From: Ochotona curzoniae
Taxonomy: Eukaryota; Chordata; Mammalia; Lagomorpha; Ochotonidae
Direction of reading: 5' to 3'
NCBI RefSeq assembly: GCF_017591425.1
Contig: NW_024466459.1
Location: forward strand, 5,456,001 to 5,520,000
DNA length: 64,000 bases
Positions 53,799-64,000 of the stretch are shown here, one piece after another. The notes under the pieces are model-generated. The model was not told where the DNA came from. It saw only the letters and a list, made by a program, of their open reading frames with translations, and did no database searches. The position numbers were made by a program, and so were the translations under genes. How positions within the stretch are numbered: position 1 is the stretch's first letter; the number at the start of each line of letters is the position of its first letter.

Positions 53799-54589
53799 GG
53801 GAAAAAAAAACACACTTGATAAAATCAAATACCAATTAATTAAAACCTCAGTCTACTGAGTGGAACAAATGCTAACTTTCTTGACTCAATTAAAAAAAAA
53901 AAAACCTGCAAACAGCATATAGTTCAGATTTTATCAGTCCCAAAGCAGACACCACTCAGCAAGAAGTAGCAAAAAATAACTGATAATGAGCTGGAAAGAG
54001 ATTTGCACAGTGGGAGGAAATATGGAGTTTAGCCACAGCTATCTATAGGAAAGACACCTTGGTAAGCACACCAGGAATTTAGCTCAGGTCCCAGAAATTC
54101 CATGCTAGTGAAATGGTATAATTTTCCACATGTACATTGAGAAAAAGAAAATTGTCACTCTTAATAAAGACTAAATCCAAGGCTTGGCAGATTAAAGTGA
54201 TCCAGCAATGATTTAACTGCAAGAGAGGAGAAAGCGTCAGGAAGATGATAACTCAAGTCAAAAACAAGAGATCAGCCACAGTGTATAACACTCAACAAAA
54301 CTATGCAAAGAAGCAAACCACACTAATCGTTAGCCATTGCTTCCTCTCTTTAACTCTGGAGCTGAAATAAATATGATTTCCAAAAAGGAGTACTTGTGCT
54401 AACTAAATAAAATAGTGCAAATTATTTTGTTGTCACTAAAGAAGAAAAATAAGTGAATACCACAGCAAACAATAAAAAGGGGTGGAGGGGAAACTATTCT
54501 TGTAAAACCTTGAAAACCTTTAGCTTTTAATCAATTACTCAAAGGTCAATTTTAATGGACACATATTTCAGGAGAGACAATGCAGTGTG
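53799..54589. other. No recognisable feature
   Basis: AT-rich, with A-runs near 53801 and 53891; nothing else assigned. Confidence 0.4.
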
Positions 54590-54720
54590 GATATGACCCT
54601 GCAGTCACACAAGAATAATTGTGTGGCCTAGAGGAACTTCTTTAACCTCTTTGACCTCAGTTTTCTCAAATACAGTAGAGAATTATAATGGAAACTGTCT
54701 TGAGATTACTAAAGAACCCA
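54590..54720 (+). mobile_element. MIR SINE fragment, plus strand
   Basis: TTGTGTGGCCTAGAGGAACT, TCTTTAACCTCTTTGACCTC and AGTTTTCTCAAATACAGTA follow the MIR core region closely. Confidence 0.7.
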
Positions 54721-55047
54721 CAAGGGGTTAGCACAATCTCTTTTGACTGTGAACAGACAATGCAAGGCTATAAATATAATATTTTGAGTGATGAGTCCAG
54801 AAACATAGAATTACAATGTTTATTAAACAGCAGTAACAAACCCTTAAGAATTCTCCTGAAAAAAGAGGAAATGCTTTAAGATACACATAGTTTTTTTTTT
54901 TAAAAAAAGAATAAATGGAAGTTGTTAAGAGAATCTGGCATTGGAAAATAAACAAGTACAGGATGAAAACCATTGGAGGGGCTGCTATGTTGAAGAGGAA
55001 TTGGATTTATTCTGTTCTCCAAAGGCATGGTTGTGATTGGTTTGGAA

Positions 55048-55088
55048 AACACACACACACACACACACACACAACAACAACAACAACA
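55048..55088. repeat. Compound (AC)n(AAC)n microsatellite
   Basis: An AC array of about 13 units changes directly into about five AAC units. Confidence 0.95.
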
Positions 55089-56322
55089 GCTATGAAAGAC
55101 AGATTTCATCTCAGTACTAAGAAGGGCTTTTAAAAAGGAATTTTAAATAATTAGAGCAGCCCAGTGATAAAGTGGCTTGGTTTAGGAAGTAATAATTGCC
55201 CTGTCACCAACAGCTTTAAGCAGATATAACTTACTCCTGCTCAAGGTCATTGTCAAGGAAATTCCTACACTGGGTAGGAAGTTGGACTCGCTGGCATCTG
55301 TGTCTTCCAAGATTAAGATTCACATGTGTGGAAATTTCATATATGGGCTGATTTTTCCCCAGTCATACTTCCATTTGGATTAAATACATATAAATTCCTC
55401 ATTATTGAAGAAGTGAATCAAAATGAAAATAGCATGTACAGGAACACAGCAGCCCAAACAGTTCATCACCCGTTTTTACAGTCAGAACCCGTTTCAACTC
55501 AGAACAGTAGGCAACTTCCAAGGGGACCAAGTCATTGCCAGGAGCACTCCCAAGAAGCCAGCTGCTCCTGGAAAAATCCATTTCCCAACCTGGCATCCAA
55601 GCCTTGAGACTGCTGTCCAAGGAGGTGAGGAAGAAGGGGTTTATGGACATCCATAAATAAAGAAGACACTGAAATTCTGAAAATGGGGCCCGTTTCTTCA
55701 CTATCATTTAAGATTGAGTAAAATTGAGCTCCTCAATTTCAGAAAACCTAACGATAGAAACTTTATATTATTTAGTCAAGTCCTATTCCAAATTTGTCAC
55801 ATCCTAAGAGGCTCTTTTGACTTTTGAAGATGCAGATAAAAATCAGTATTATTTGCATATTGCCTTCAGGGATTGTCTATAATCTATGTAATCCAACTAA
55901 TGTGATCTGATATCAGATTTATATTCCTCCCAAGATGATGTAATATATGCTTAGCGCTTGTCTGAAAAACTGGCTTTTTACAAAAGCCTAGCAGTGACTG
56001 AGTCCCTAACATGTCAAGAATTAAGTCCTATGGCTAAACTCTTGTAGTTTATGAGATATGGTTTATAGTGCAAAGTTTCTCAAGTTAGTGAAATTCACAA
56101 ATTTGAAGTAATTTACACAGGAGGATAAATGCTTGCATTAGTCTAATAATGGTAGATCAGACCCTAAATTTCACAGGATCATTCTCTGCTACGTTCAGTC
56201 TTTACTTGCACACCTTCTCAGAGTTCCTTCTTAATAAAATGGACTTACCTTCCTTCCATGTTTCATGGAGCTAGCTTGATCTGTGCTGCCAAGCACATGG
56301 TATTCCTCCACATTCTAGAAAT
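55089..56322. other. No gene recognised
   Basis: Two overlapping plus frames of 93 and 77 codons at 55326-55656 coincide with a less AT-rich patch. They share no known domain and are not supported by splice or start signals. Confidence 0.35.
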
Positions 56323-56337
56323 AGAAGGTAGGATTTT
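56323..56337. repeat. Left target-site duplication of the L1 tail
   Basis: AGAAGGTAGGATTTT recurs exactly at 56660-56674. Confidence 0.9.
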
Positions 56338-56659
56338 CAGTCACTCAATACCATGTCAATTAACTCCATAATGTTGGAAACTGTTGTTGATGTCATGTCA
56401 TGGCTTTTAATAGGTCAGAACGATATTCTGCCAGCTCCGCTTTTAGACCAGAGATGGTGTCCCCAAGATACTGTTGAATTGATCTGGACAATAAGATGCT
56501 GGACTTATGCATGGTACATGCTTATAATGAAAGAAGCATGGCTGGATTTGAACTGTAATACTGCAACAAGGTGGCATAATCCACCATGGGGGAGGGGACG
56601 GGGAACCTCAGAGCCTATGAAACAATGTCATAAAATAAAATGCATTAAATAAAAAAAAA
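56338..56659 (+). mobile_element. LINE-1 3' UTR tail, severely 5'-truncated, plus strand
   Basis: About 310 bp plus an A-tail (preceded by GCATTAAATAAA) lie between exact 15-bp duplications, so a single insertion event is clear. It is related to the 3' UTR of the minus-strand L1 at 9511-10691; in translation both show DQRW-x-P followed by a W/I-TI-x-CW segment. GGGGGAGGGGACGGGGAACC near the end is a G-rich tract like those known in L1 3' UTRs. The 99-codon open frame here is UTR and not a gene. Confidence 0.8.
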
Positions 56660-56674
56660 AGAAGGTAGGATTTT
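56660..56674. repeat. Right target-site duplication of the L1 tail
   Basis: Exact copy of AGAAGGTAGGATTTT. Its second half served again as target for the next SINE. Confidence 0.9.
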
Positions 56675-56677
56675 TTT

Positions 56678-57010
56678 TTTAAAAAAAGATTTATTTTATT
56701 TTTATTAGAAAGGCAGATTTACAGAGAGAAGGTGTAACCAGAGAAAGATCGTCCATTCACTGGCTTTTTCCCCAAGTGGTGCAATAGCGCTGGAGCTGAG
56801 CCAATCCGAAGGCAGTAGCTAAGAACTTTTTCTGGGTCTCCCACACTGGTGCAGGGTCTCAAGGCTTCAGGCAGTCCTCTACTGCTTTCCCAGGCCACAA
56901 TCAGGGAGCTGGATGGAAAACAGAGCAGCTGGGACACAAACTCATGCCCATGTGGAATCCCAGGAGATGCAAGACCATGATTTAACCACCAGGCTAACAC
57001 ATTGGACCCA
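56678..57010 (-). mobile_element. C-type SINE, minus strand, full length
   Basis: AAAAAAGATTTATTTTATTT, GGCAGATTTACAGAGAGAAGG, TTCTGGGTCTCCCACACTGG, CAGGCCACAATCAGGGAGC and a reversed head ending near ACATTGGACCC. GTAGGATTTT before (56666) and GTAAGATTTT after (57013) are the likely duplications. Confidence 0.9.
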
Positions 57011-57589
57011 TGTAAGATTTTTAAATTCATTTGCTGATTTCTTGTATTTGTGTCACTGTGCCAAGGTTTATAAAATAAAATAAGGCAGAAGATCTGGAAA
57101 GCCCAGGAGTGGATGATTCAGGGTATACATTTCAATTTCTTAGAGCCAGAAGCTTATAAACACAGAAAGTCATCAAGTTCCCCACAGAGCATTTTTAAAG
57201 TCTGCCTTTGATCCAGTCTCACCCTCAGAATGTCTCCATCAGCACCTCGACTAAGAGTCTCAGGGATTCTGTGTTATTTTTTTGTTTTTTAACTTCTGGA
57301 CTTGCTATCTCTGCACAACTTCTTCGTCCATCCAATAATAGAGGCCACTTTACTTGTTTTAATCTTTCTACAATACATACATGAGGTTAAACATCACATA
57401 TGCTGCATCAATAGACACCACTCTTACTTGTCACATCAAATCTTTTAAAATATAGAGACAAGCTTATCAATGCTGAATATTCTGAAAAATTATTAGCTTT
57501 CTATTATCATCACTGTTCTCTGAAGTTATTCATTCTTTTGGAATGGGTCAAATTACTTAATATTATTTGGAGAAACTTTTTTTCATATA
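57011..57589. other. No recognisable feature
   Basis: AT-rich, nothing assigned. Confidence 0.4.
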
Positions 57590-57680
57590 TATGTATAAAA
57601 ACACAGTTCTTTGAAAGGCAGAAAGAGAAAACACAGAGAGAAAATGGTCTATTCTTTAATTTACTCCTTAAGAATCCTTG
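57590..57680 (-). mobile_element. C-type SINE fragment, minus strand
   Basis: TTTGAAAGGCAGAAAGAGAA, AACACAGAGAGAAAATGG and TTTAATTTACTCCTTAAG match the reversed 3' part of a C-SINE. Confidence 0.6.
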
Positions 57681-59967
57681 GGATTGTATGAAGCTCAACC
57701 AGAGAATCTCAGGTAATTCATATGTTTTAAGACTTGCTGATTAATCATATTAATTCCGTTTTCAATTTTTATTTCTTTTTACCGTCTTAATTTGAGTTGA
57801 GCACATACTGACAGGTTTTGAGGGTTAGGATATGAGACTTCTAGGCCATTATATTATCTCCCATAACTTCAACTATGACAAATCACACAGTTGCAGATCG
57901 CAGGCAGTGAGTGGATACATCCATCCAATGGCTATTCTATCCTTTGTTCTTTAAGCAATTCTCCATTGTCATAATCTGGGTTAGAGAGAACAGGACCCCA
58001 AACTCCCATACTCCCATTCTTGACTGTAAAAAGCTCAGGCAAACAAGAGAATCCTATGCTGAACTTTAAATTCTGATGGAGCACTTCAGTTAAACAGGGC
58101 TAAGCTTTCATCTGAACGGCATTGGCTGTAGTGACACCAAGTATTTTGGGGGGTATGGCAAAGGCAGTAGCAGCAGAAATATAAGGCGTAGGGAGCTTAA
58201 ATTTTGACGGCGGCAGTATCCGTGTTGTGCTATTGACAAGTCACCTAATGAGAACGTGTGTGCGTGTGTGTGTGTCCATCACTCTGAGAGTGATCACAGT
58301 AAAATACTAAGAAAAGATTTTTGCTTTGTTTTGTTTCTGCCTAAATCTGATATAAGACTGACATGAGGAAGCCTTGGTATATTGAGGTATTTTCAGATGA
58401 AATAAACAGAAGATGTACAGAATCTCCCAGTAGGCTAGAAAGATGATTCCTCCAGCATTTAAATCTCTCTGTGCTTTTTTTTTGGAAATAACATCATCCT
58501 TGCCTGCTCTTAGATTCAACCATGTACAACATAATTTGAAGATATTTTGATGTCTCACAAATGGACTTGCTGCTCAATTTAAAAACATCAAAATAAAATA
58601 TGTTGACATTGTAAAGATAAGAAGAAAAACAAAGCTTAGGCAAGAACAGAAAAACCACCGATTTAATCGATACACTCAGTTTTAGTTGTTACTCCATTAC
58701 ATCAATGAAATGACATGAATGAAATCACCAGGTGGCAAGAAACACACCAAAGAATATTGGCAGAACGAGGCCAAAAGCACTGAACACACTTGCAGCCAGG
58801 TGATAGCAATGGCCAGAGACGGGTAGAATTCTTTCCTATTCAGGATCTGTTTCAAGTCCTATGTTGTGACCGCATTGGATTCTGTGCCTTTGGCATAGGT
58901 CTCCACAATTATGTGTTCAGGATACTCTGAAGGACAATAACAACCACAATGTGACATAAAGGGACACAATCCTCATTCATGTGCCCGTTAGGATATGTGC
59001 ACCTTGATTAGCTGCTTGTTTCCCTGGTTTTTGTAATTACTCTTCCTGTATTTGTTCCCAGACACCTTAAAAACATGAGTCAGGATCACTTTTTAGGTAC
59101 TAGGAAGGTGGGTAAGAGGAAGGAGAGTCGGTAAGAAGGCATGAAGAATTTGGTCTCATTTCCTGTGTTAAATTGATTGCACTACAATTTTGTTCCAGGG
59201 AATGTGCTTAACATCTGTTCCGTTTGTGTTTTGTTTTGTATTTCATGGGTGGATTTGCATGCATAATCTTGGATTTTATTGTGGTAGCACATTTCCAGTT
59301 CTCAAAGGACTTTAAGGTACCTAAGTGTCTTACCTTCTATGGTTTGGATGATGCCCTGAAAACCAAAGGGAATTTTTATTTGATTCTTATGCCCAGGGGC
59401 TCTCTCTTTGTTTCTAGATTCTCTCTCCCCTTCTGTGCGGCACGTGGCATGAGTCGGTGTGTACATTTCTTCCTTGATTATATTACTATGCTATACAACC
59501 GCACAACAAAGTACTGGTGACATGGAATTTTATCAAGCAGGATATTTAGACTTCAGTCCTACCATCACCTTGAGAGGAACATCAAATTTTGGTTATAATG
59601 GTCAAATAGTAAATATTTTCAGCTTCATGTGGAATACAATTTCTATGATAGTTAACTGTGATTGTTAGTGTGAAAGAAGCCATAAGTAAAATCAAAGCAT
59701 ATGCCTATATTATTAAAAAGAAAGAAAAAAAGAAAAAGAAAGCCCACTCCTTCCTCCCTCTTTTCCTCTCTCCCACGTTCCCTTTCTTCTTACATTCAGT
59801 TAAGGTATAACTCTTTCATTTGGATCTTTATGAAGATTTGAAATCTGGTAACATAAAGTAAAATGCCAAAATTTTTGAAATTCGCTGAATCTTTCTTCTA
59901 TAATAAAGAGTATGCCTGTTTATTGGAAACAAACGATAAGGCACGTAGAATCGATTTGAGAATTGGT
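57681..59967. other. 2.3-kb stretch without genes
   Basis: Contains a (TG)n tract at 58255-58275. The segment 58630-58950 reads on the minus strand as broken hydrophobic frames, with no family recognised. The segment at 59220-59650 has a 98-codon plus frame without support. Confidence 0.35.
58255..58275. repeat. (TG)n microsatellite
   Basis: About ten TG units with one CG interruption. Confidence 0.9.
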
Positions 59968-60262
59968 TTCCCTTATTTATTTATTGTTTATTTATCTGAA
60001 AGTCACAGAAAGCGGTCTAGACTTAGAGGTCTTCCACCTGCTGATTCATGTTCTAAGTACCTGCAGTGGCCAAGGCTGAGTCAAAGTGGAGTCAGGAACC
60101 AGTAGTTTCATCAGAATAGCCAGTGTGGCTTGTCAGGACCCAGGAACTTGGGACATCTTGTACTGCTTTTCCCAGGTCATTAGCACAAACCGCTGTGCAT
60201 ATTGGATGGTAGCATCACAGGAGGTGGCTTTAACTGCTGGGTCAACATGCTGGCCCCTGCTT
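59968..60262 (-). mobile_element. Older C-type SINE, minus strand
   Basis: TTATTTATTTATTGTTTATT, TCTTCCACCTGCTGATTCAT, TGGCCAAGGCTGAGTCAAAG and a reversed head ending GGGTCAACATGCTGGCCCC. Old subtype. Confidence 0.78.
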
Positions 60263-61310
60263 TCCTTTTTTGAGTAGCTAGAGTGAGCCCTTCAGCAAGT
60301 TGATAAAAGAAAGGGCTCTTAGTTATGAAGGCTGTGTTACACACATACTTTGGGAGTTACAGTCCCAAGTATGAGGATGATTTTTGCCAGTCATAAATAG
60401 GTCTTAGTCTTGGTCCATTTATCATTGAAATAAACATAGTGGAATAGTAGTGTAAAACTGGTCTCGGCATGCATGGTGGCGGTCATTAGAATTTCACTGT
60501 ATTCTGATGATCAACAGGACAGACGTAGCATCTTTGGGAGGAAGTTCACTTTCTTCTGCTAAATATAATTAAATGCTAAATGCTTGTTTAGGATAAGCAT
60601 TACCCACAAGTGGAAGAGCATTAAATAATTCCCAAGACAGAAACAGGAGCTTAGGAAGCTATCCTTATTTACTTGAGTTACAGTATATATTGCATCTCCT
60701 TCCCAAAATCTCCAAGCAAAGACCAATTCAGCCTTGTTCCTTAGTCAAGTGTATTCTGTGCGCTAACAGCATAAGCAAGATGAGAAGTTGCTAGAAGTGT
60801 TGACTCTGAAGCCGTATTCCAGAACTTCTTAAACATAATTTGCATTTCAGTGAGATTTCCTAAGTTATTCATGTACTTATTAAACTTTAAAAGGCACTGA
60901 TCTAAATAATCTATATGTCTAACCATCTTCAATCAATTGTAGATAGCATGGGATGAATAATAAATGAATGAACAAAAAGATGAATTCATTACTTAATGAT
61001 TAAATAGATAAATATTTCAATTGTTTTATGTGAATAAATAAAGCAATACATTCATACGTTCCCTGAAATATAGGAATAAATTTATTGAGTGTCCAGGTAG
61101 TTTTATGGAGATAAAATTAAGTAAGTTATATGAAACCCGTTATCAAACTGTGAAGACTTACACAAATGGCTAATATCAATAAAATGATACAACATTAAAG
61201 CAAGGAATCCAATGGAAAATTCTGAAAGAAGTGTTTCAGCATGTTTTCCTTTTCTTGTACATAACCTAAGATTCTAAGCTTTTATGGGTAAGCTGAATGG
61301 GAAAATATTC
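60263..61310. other. No recognisable feature
   Basis: AT-rich, no gene or named repeat. Repeated AATGAATGAA words near 60960 are simple-sequence in character. Confidence 0.4.
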
Positions 61311-61650
61311 AATTTTTTTAAAGATTTTTTAAAATTTGTATTGGAAAGGCAGATATACAGAAATATATACAGGATATATATATATATTATATATATCCTT
61401 TCTGTGTATCTTCCATTCTCTGGTTCACTCCCTCAATGGCTGCAACAGCCAGAGCTGAGCCAGGAGCCAGGAACTTTTTCCGGATGTTCCATGTGGGTGC
61501 AGGCCTTGGGGTGTTCTCTACTGCATTTCCAGGCCACAAGATGGGAGCTGGAAGGGAAGTCGAGCAGCCGGGACATGAACCAGTGCCACATGAGATCCTG
61601 GCACATACAAGGCAAGGACTTTAACCACTAGGTAACCATGCCGGGTCCAA
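61311..61650 (-). mobile_element. C-type SINE, minus strand, with AT insertion
   Basis: Reversed tail, AAAGGCAGATATACAGAAAT, then an AT microsatellite (61373-61397) inside the reversed CT-rich block, CTCTGGTTCACTCCCTC, AGCCAGGAGCCAGGAAC and the reversed head GGACTTTAACCACTAGGTAA ending CATGCCGGGTCC. GAAAATATTC (61301) and GAAAATATCC (61651) are probable duplications. Confidence 0.9.
61373..61397. repeat. (AT)n microsatellite in a SINE
   Basis: Short palindromic AT array inside the minus-strand SINE. Confidence 0.9.
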
Positions 61651-61758
61651 GAAAATATCCTGTAAGTTCTCTGGTTGGCAAATATGCAAGATTTTGCGTG
61701 GAAGAACACTTCCAAGGATGGATCCCTCTGTGTGATTTAAGAAGTGTTTTCTTGTAGA

Positions 61759-61839
61759 TTTCTCTCTCTCCTTCCATTTCTCTCTCCCTACCTGTCTCTC
61801 TCCTTCCCTCTCACTCTCTCTCTCTCTATTTCTCTCTTA
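61759..61839. repeat. CT-rich low-complexity tract
   Basis: About 80 bp of CT, CTTCC and CTCTCTT words, almost all pyrimidine on the plus strand. Confidence 0.9.
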
Positions 61840-61845
61840 GACACA

Positions 61846-62764
61846 CACTTCAACAAATTCACACAATCTGCTCTATCCTGCAGTGTAAAGAACATTCTCT
61901 CCACTTTGTGCTGCAGCAGAAACATTATGGTTTAACAGCGATGGAAACAGCTCAGTTTGAAGAGATGGCATTTTCAGTCCTTTGCAAGAAAAGCAAGTTA
62001 CTAAATTCAGAAACACCCTGTTTCAGAAAAAAAGATTATCCTTTCTGATATGAATATACAGCAGTATGGCTCCTGAGTGAAGTTTATTTCTGACATATAA
62101 GCCAGCTGTATTCAATTTTAAAGTTATATAATGTATGGTTCTTGGACCACTGTAGTGAGAAAAAAAGTGGTAAACAATTAATGTAACTCGACTCAGTCAA
62201 GCAGAACTAGGACATTTCAAAACTTCCTACTGATTGCATTAGACACTTGTATAATAGGGAACCCAAGCTGTTCAGATGACTTATATATGCAAGAAAATCC
62301 AGCTCAGGTAGCAACGAGTTAACTGAAAGATAAGGTTGAACACGTTTTCATAAAATATATAAGATGCAAATATATCAAAGACATAAATGTAAACTTAAAG
62401 CAGGGAACTGTGCATTTAGAATCAGAAAAGACAGGTGAACTGCCCTTTTACCTTGGTGACAGGAATGACTTCCTACAACTCAAACCCCAAAAGTGTCAAA
62501 AGACTGACACATTTTCCTATGTAAGAATGAAAGCTTTTCATACTCAAAAGTAACATAAGCAAAATGTTACAAACAGGTCGAAAAAAATTGAGCATTTCAA
62601 GGACAACGGGTCCTTTCTGAATATCGTTCTTACAAATTGAAAGCGAAGTATTTTAAGCCAGAGCAATCTGACAGAGCATAAGAAATGTATATGAACAGAG
62701 GAAACGCAGAATAAGATTATAAATGGACACCCAGCTTTTGAGAAAATAAATTCCTTCATAACTA
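61846..62764. other. No recognisable feature
   Basis: AT-rich, apparently single-copy sequence without gene or transposon signs. Confidence 0.4.
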
Positions 62765-63490
62765 CAGAAGTAGAAATTGAAACACTTATGTAGCAGTTTT
62801 TACCTAGTAAACTTGCAAGCATTAAAATTAAAGCACATAATCAAAGTTAGATCCAACAATCATCCTTTCTCATATTTACTCAGAAGAAGTTGAAAACCTG
62901 TATTCATTCAAGAATCCATGGATGATTTTTATAGCAGTTTTATTCATAATTGCCCAAACTTGGAAGCAACCAAGTCCTCCAGAGGTGATTGAATAAGACA
63001 ATTGTAGATGGTGCAACAAAAAATGGATTTTTATTAGGACCAGGAAGAAACAAGTTTTCAAGTCCCCAGAAGACATGGAAGGGATTCAAATCCATGTTAG
63101 GAAACCAATTTTTTTTTTTAATTTCTCAAATCGTATGGCAAGGAGAGAGGAAAAAATATGTATGACTGACATGGGTTATAAGCAATGAGCAAGCAACAGT
63201 TAGGTTTTTAGGGGGTGAAACCATTTCTGGATGATGGGTACAGCTTAGCATACATTTATGGAAGCCCACAGAAAACACAGAGAGATCTGTCATGTACAGC
63301 ATGGATTTTGGGTGATATTCAAGTGTCAGTGTGTTAGTTCAGTAATTGAAATGAATGTTTCACTTTGATAGAAGATGTTGATTATTGCGGAGATTATCAG
63401 GAGATAATGGATTCCCAGGAAATCTCTGTACCTTCTACTTATTTTTGTTGTGTATCTATAACTATGCTAAAATGTAAAGTTAGTTAAACT
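62765..63490 (+). mobile_element. Ancient LINE-1 (L1M-type) 3' end, plus strand
   Basis: TTTATAGCAGTTTTATTCAT and AATTGCCCAAACTTGGAAGC mark the end of L1 ORF2. TGGATTTTGGGTGATATTCA, then a TTTCACTTTGATAGAAGATG segment and CTCTGTACCTTCTACTTATT mark the 3' UTR of an old eutherian L1 subfamily. Internal stretches are deleted. Divergence is high, so it predates the lagomorph-specific L1s. Confidence 0.78.
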
Positions 63491-63844
63491 GAACAAAGTG
63501 CCCCAACATCGGCTGTAGAAGAGCCTGTAGGGAAATCAGCATGGCCACACATTGCTGATCTGAAAGCAGATTTGCATATTCATTTACATTGAACATCCTC
63601 TAACAAAACCATGTATGTACTTGTCTTTTTTTTTTCCCCCAAAAAATTCTGTTGCTAACAGCCTACCTCCAACATAATTATGTTCAACATTATTCTTGAA
63701 GCCTAGTTTGTGTTTACGAAACATGGCAAAAACTCAAGTGTTCATACCTAAATAAAATGCTGAAAAGACTGTACTCCCTCCACTGAACAGATAGGTACTT
63801 GTTAAAAATGCAGGAGATGTCTGAACTCTTAGGGAATAATTGCC
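63491..63844. other. No recognisable feature
   Basis: AT-rich. A T10 run near 63624; nothing else. Confidence 0.4.
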
Positions 63845-63924
63845 TGGATAAATTAACATTGTTTTTCTCTTTGTTTTTCCTTCTGTCTACAAATCTGCTT
63901 TTCCAATAAAAATGAATAAATCTT
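63845..63924 (+). mobile_element. C-type SINE 3' fragment, plus strand
   Basis: TCTCTTTGTTTTTCCTTCTG, ACAAATCTGCTTTTCCAATA and AAAATGAATAAATC are the last part of a C-SINE, followed by a short CA tract (63925-63936). The rest is absent. Confidence 0.7.
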
Positions 63925-64000
63925 ACACACACACACCCATGCATGTATGTGTGTTTTGTCTCTAACTGCTGAGGAAGTGGGGAATAATGAAAGTTCAGTA

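Noticed and set aside
55326..55707. Overlapping plus frames of 93 and 77 codons and a minus frame of 101 codons
   Set aside because: Three mutually overlapping frames without conserved domain or splice signals; chance in a less AT-rich patch is simpler.
58200..58235. GGCAGTATC word resembling the 5' part of U4 snRNA
   Set aside because: Only about 10 bases match; neither the U4 5' end nor flanking duplications are present.
58630..58990. Minus-strand hydrophobic reading frames that look like a broken membrane-protein retrocopy
   Set aside because: I compared them mentally with small membrane protein families (LEPROT-like, tetraspanins) and found no convincing alignment; there is no A-tail or duplication.
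1..64000. CRISPR array, bacterial operon, phage or plasmid features
   Set aside because: The window is mammalian nuclear DNA. No spaced direct repeats, ribosome binding sites or dense coding are present.

Overview
The window is nuclear DNA of a placental mammal, almost certainly a lagomorph. The main reason is the abundance of C-type (tRNA-derived, CT-rich, A-tailed) SINEs. The least diverged copies (24778-25105, 47613-47942, 27803-28125) carry the head and body variants I associate with pikas (Ochotona) rather than rabbit. The species name is an inference from memory of that family and was not tested by a search. Nothing bacterial, phage or CRISPR-like is present.

I found no supportable protein-coding gene. 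Open frames are short (139 codons at most), and most fall inside SINEs, simple repeats or retroposon fragments. The window reads as an intergenic or large-intron stretch. Recognisable content is about 27 C-type SINE copies or fragments of mixed ages, including nested ones, and a 5'-truncated minus-strand LINE-1 (9511-10691) that keeps the ORF2 C-terminal Cys motif. There is also a short LINE-1 3' tail with target-site duplications (56338-56659) and an older plus-strand LINE-1 3' end (62765-63490). Smaller pieces are L2 and MIR fragments, a minus-strand MLT1-type LTR (26070-26640), two copies of an old interspersed repeat, and many microsatellites.

Region by region: 1-8.4 kb is repeat-mixed, with a SINE that carries an inserted 5S rRNA fragment. 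8.4-19.9 kb is densely filled with SINEs, the LINE-1 and a 1.38-kb retroposon-like element with degenerate internal subrepeats. 19.9-24.5 kb is quiet. 24.5-28.1 kb again holds SINEs and an LTR. 28.1-39.3 kb has no recognisable SINE at all and contains an 88-bp inverted duplication. 39.3-48.6 kb is mixed and includes a 25-bp minisatellite. 48.6-53.3 kb is SINE-free and looks constrained. 53.3-64 kb contains the U2 snRNA fragment and several retroposons.

The most distinctive observations are two tailless small-RNA retropseudogenes: the first ~41 nt of 5S rRNA at 294-334 and the first 33 nt of U2 snRNA at 53750-53782. Each has its 5' end intact, no A-tail, and flanking direct repeats. Next come the inverted duplication at 33577-34083, the subrepeat-bearing element at 15321-16700, and the 11-kb SINE-free interval. 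No multi-gene system is visible, and I do not claim one.
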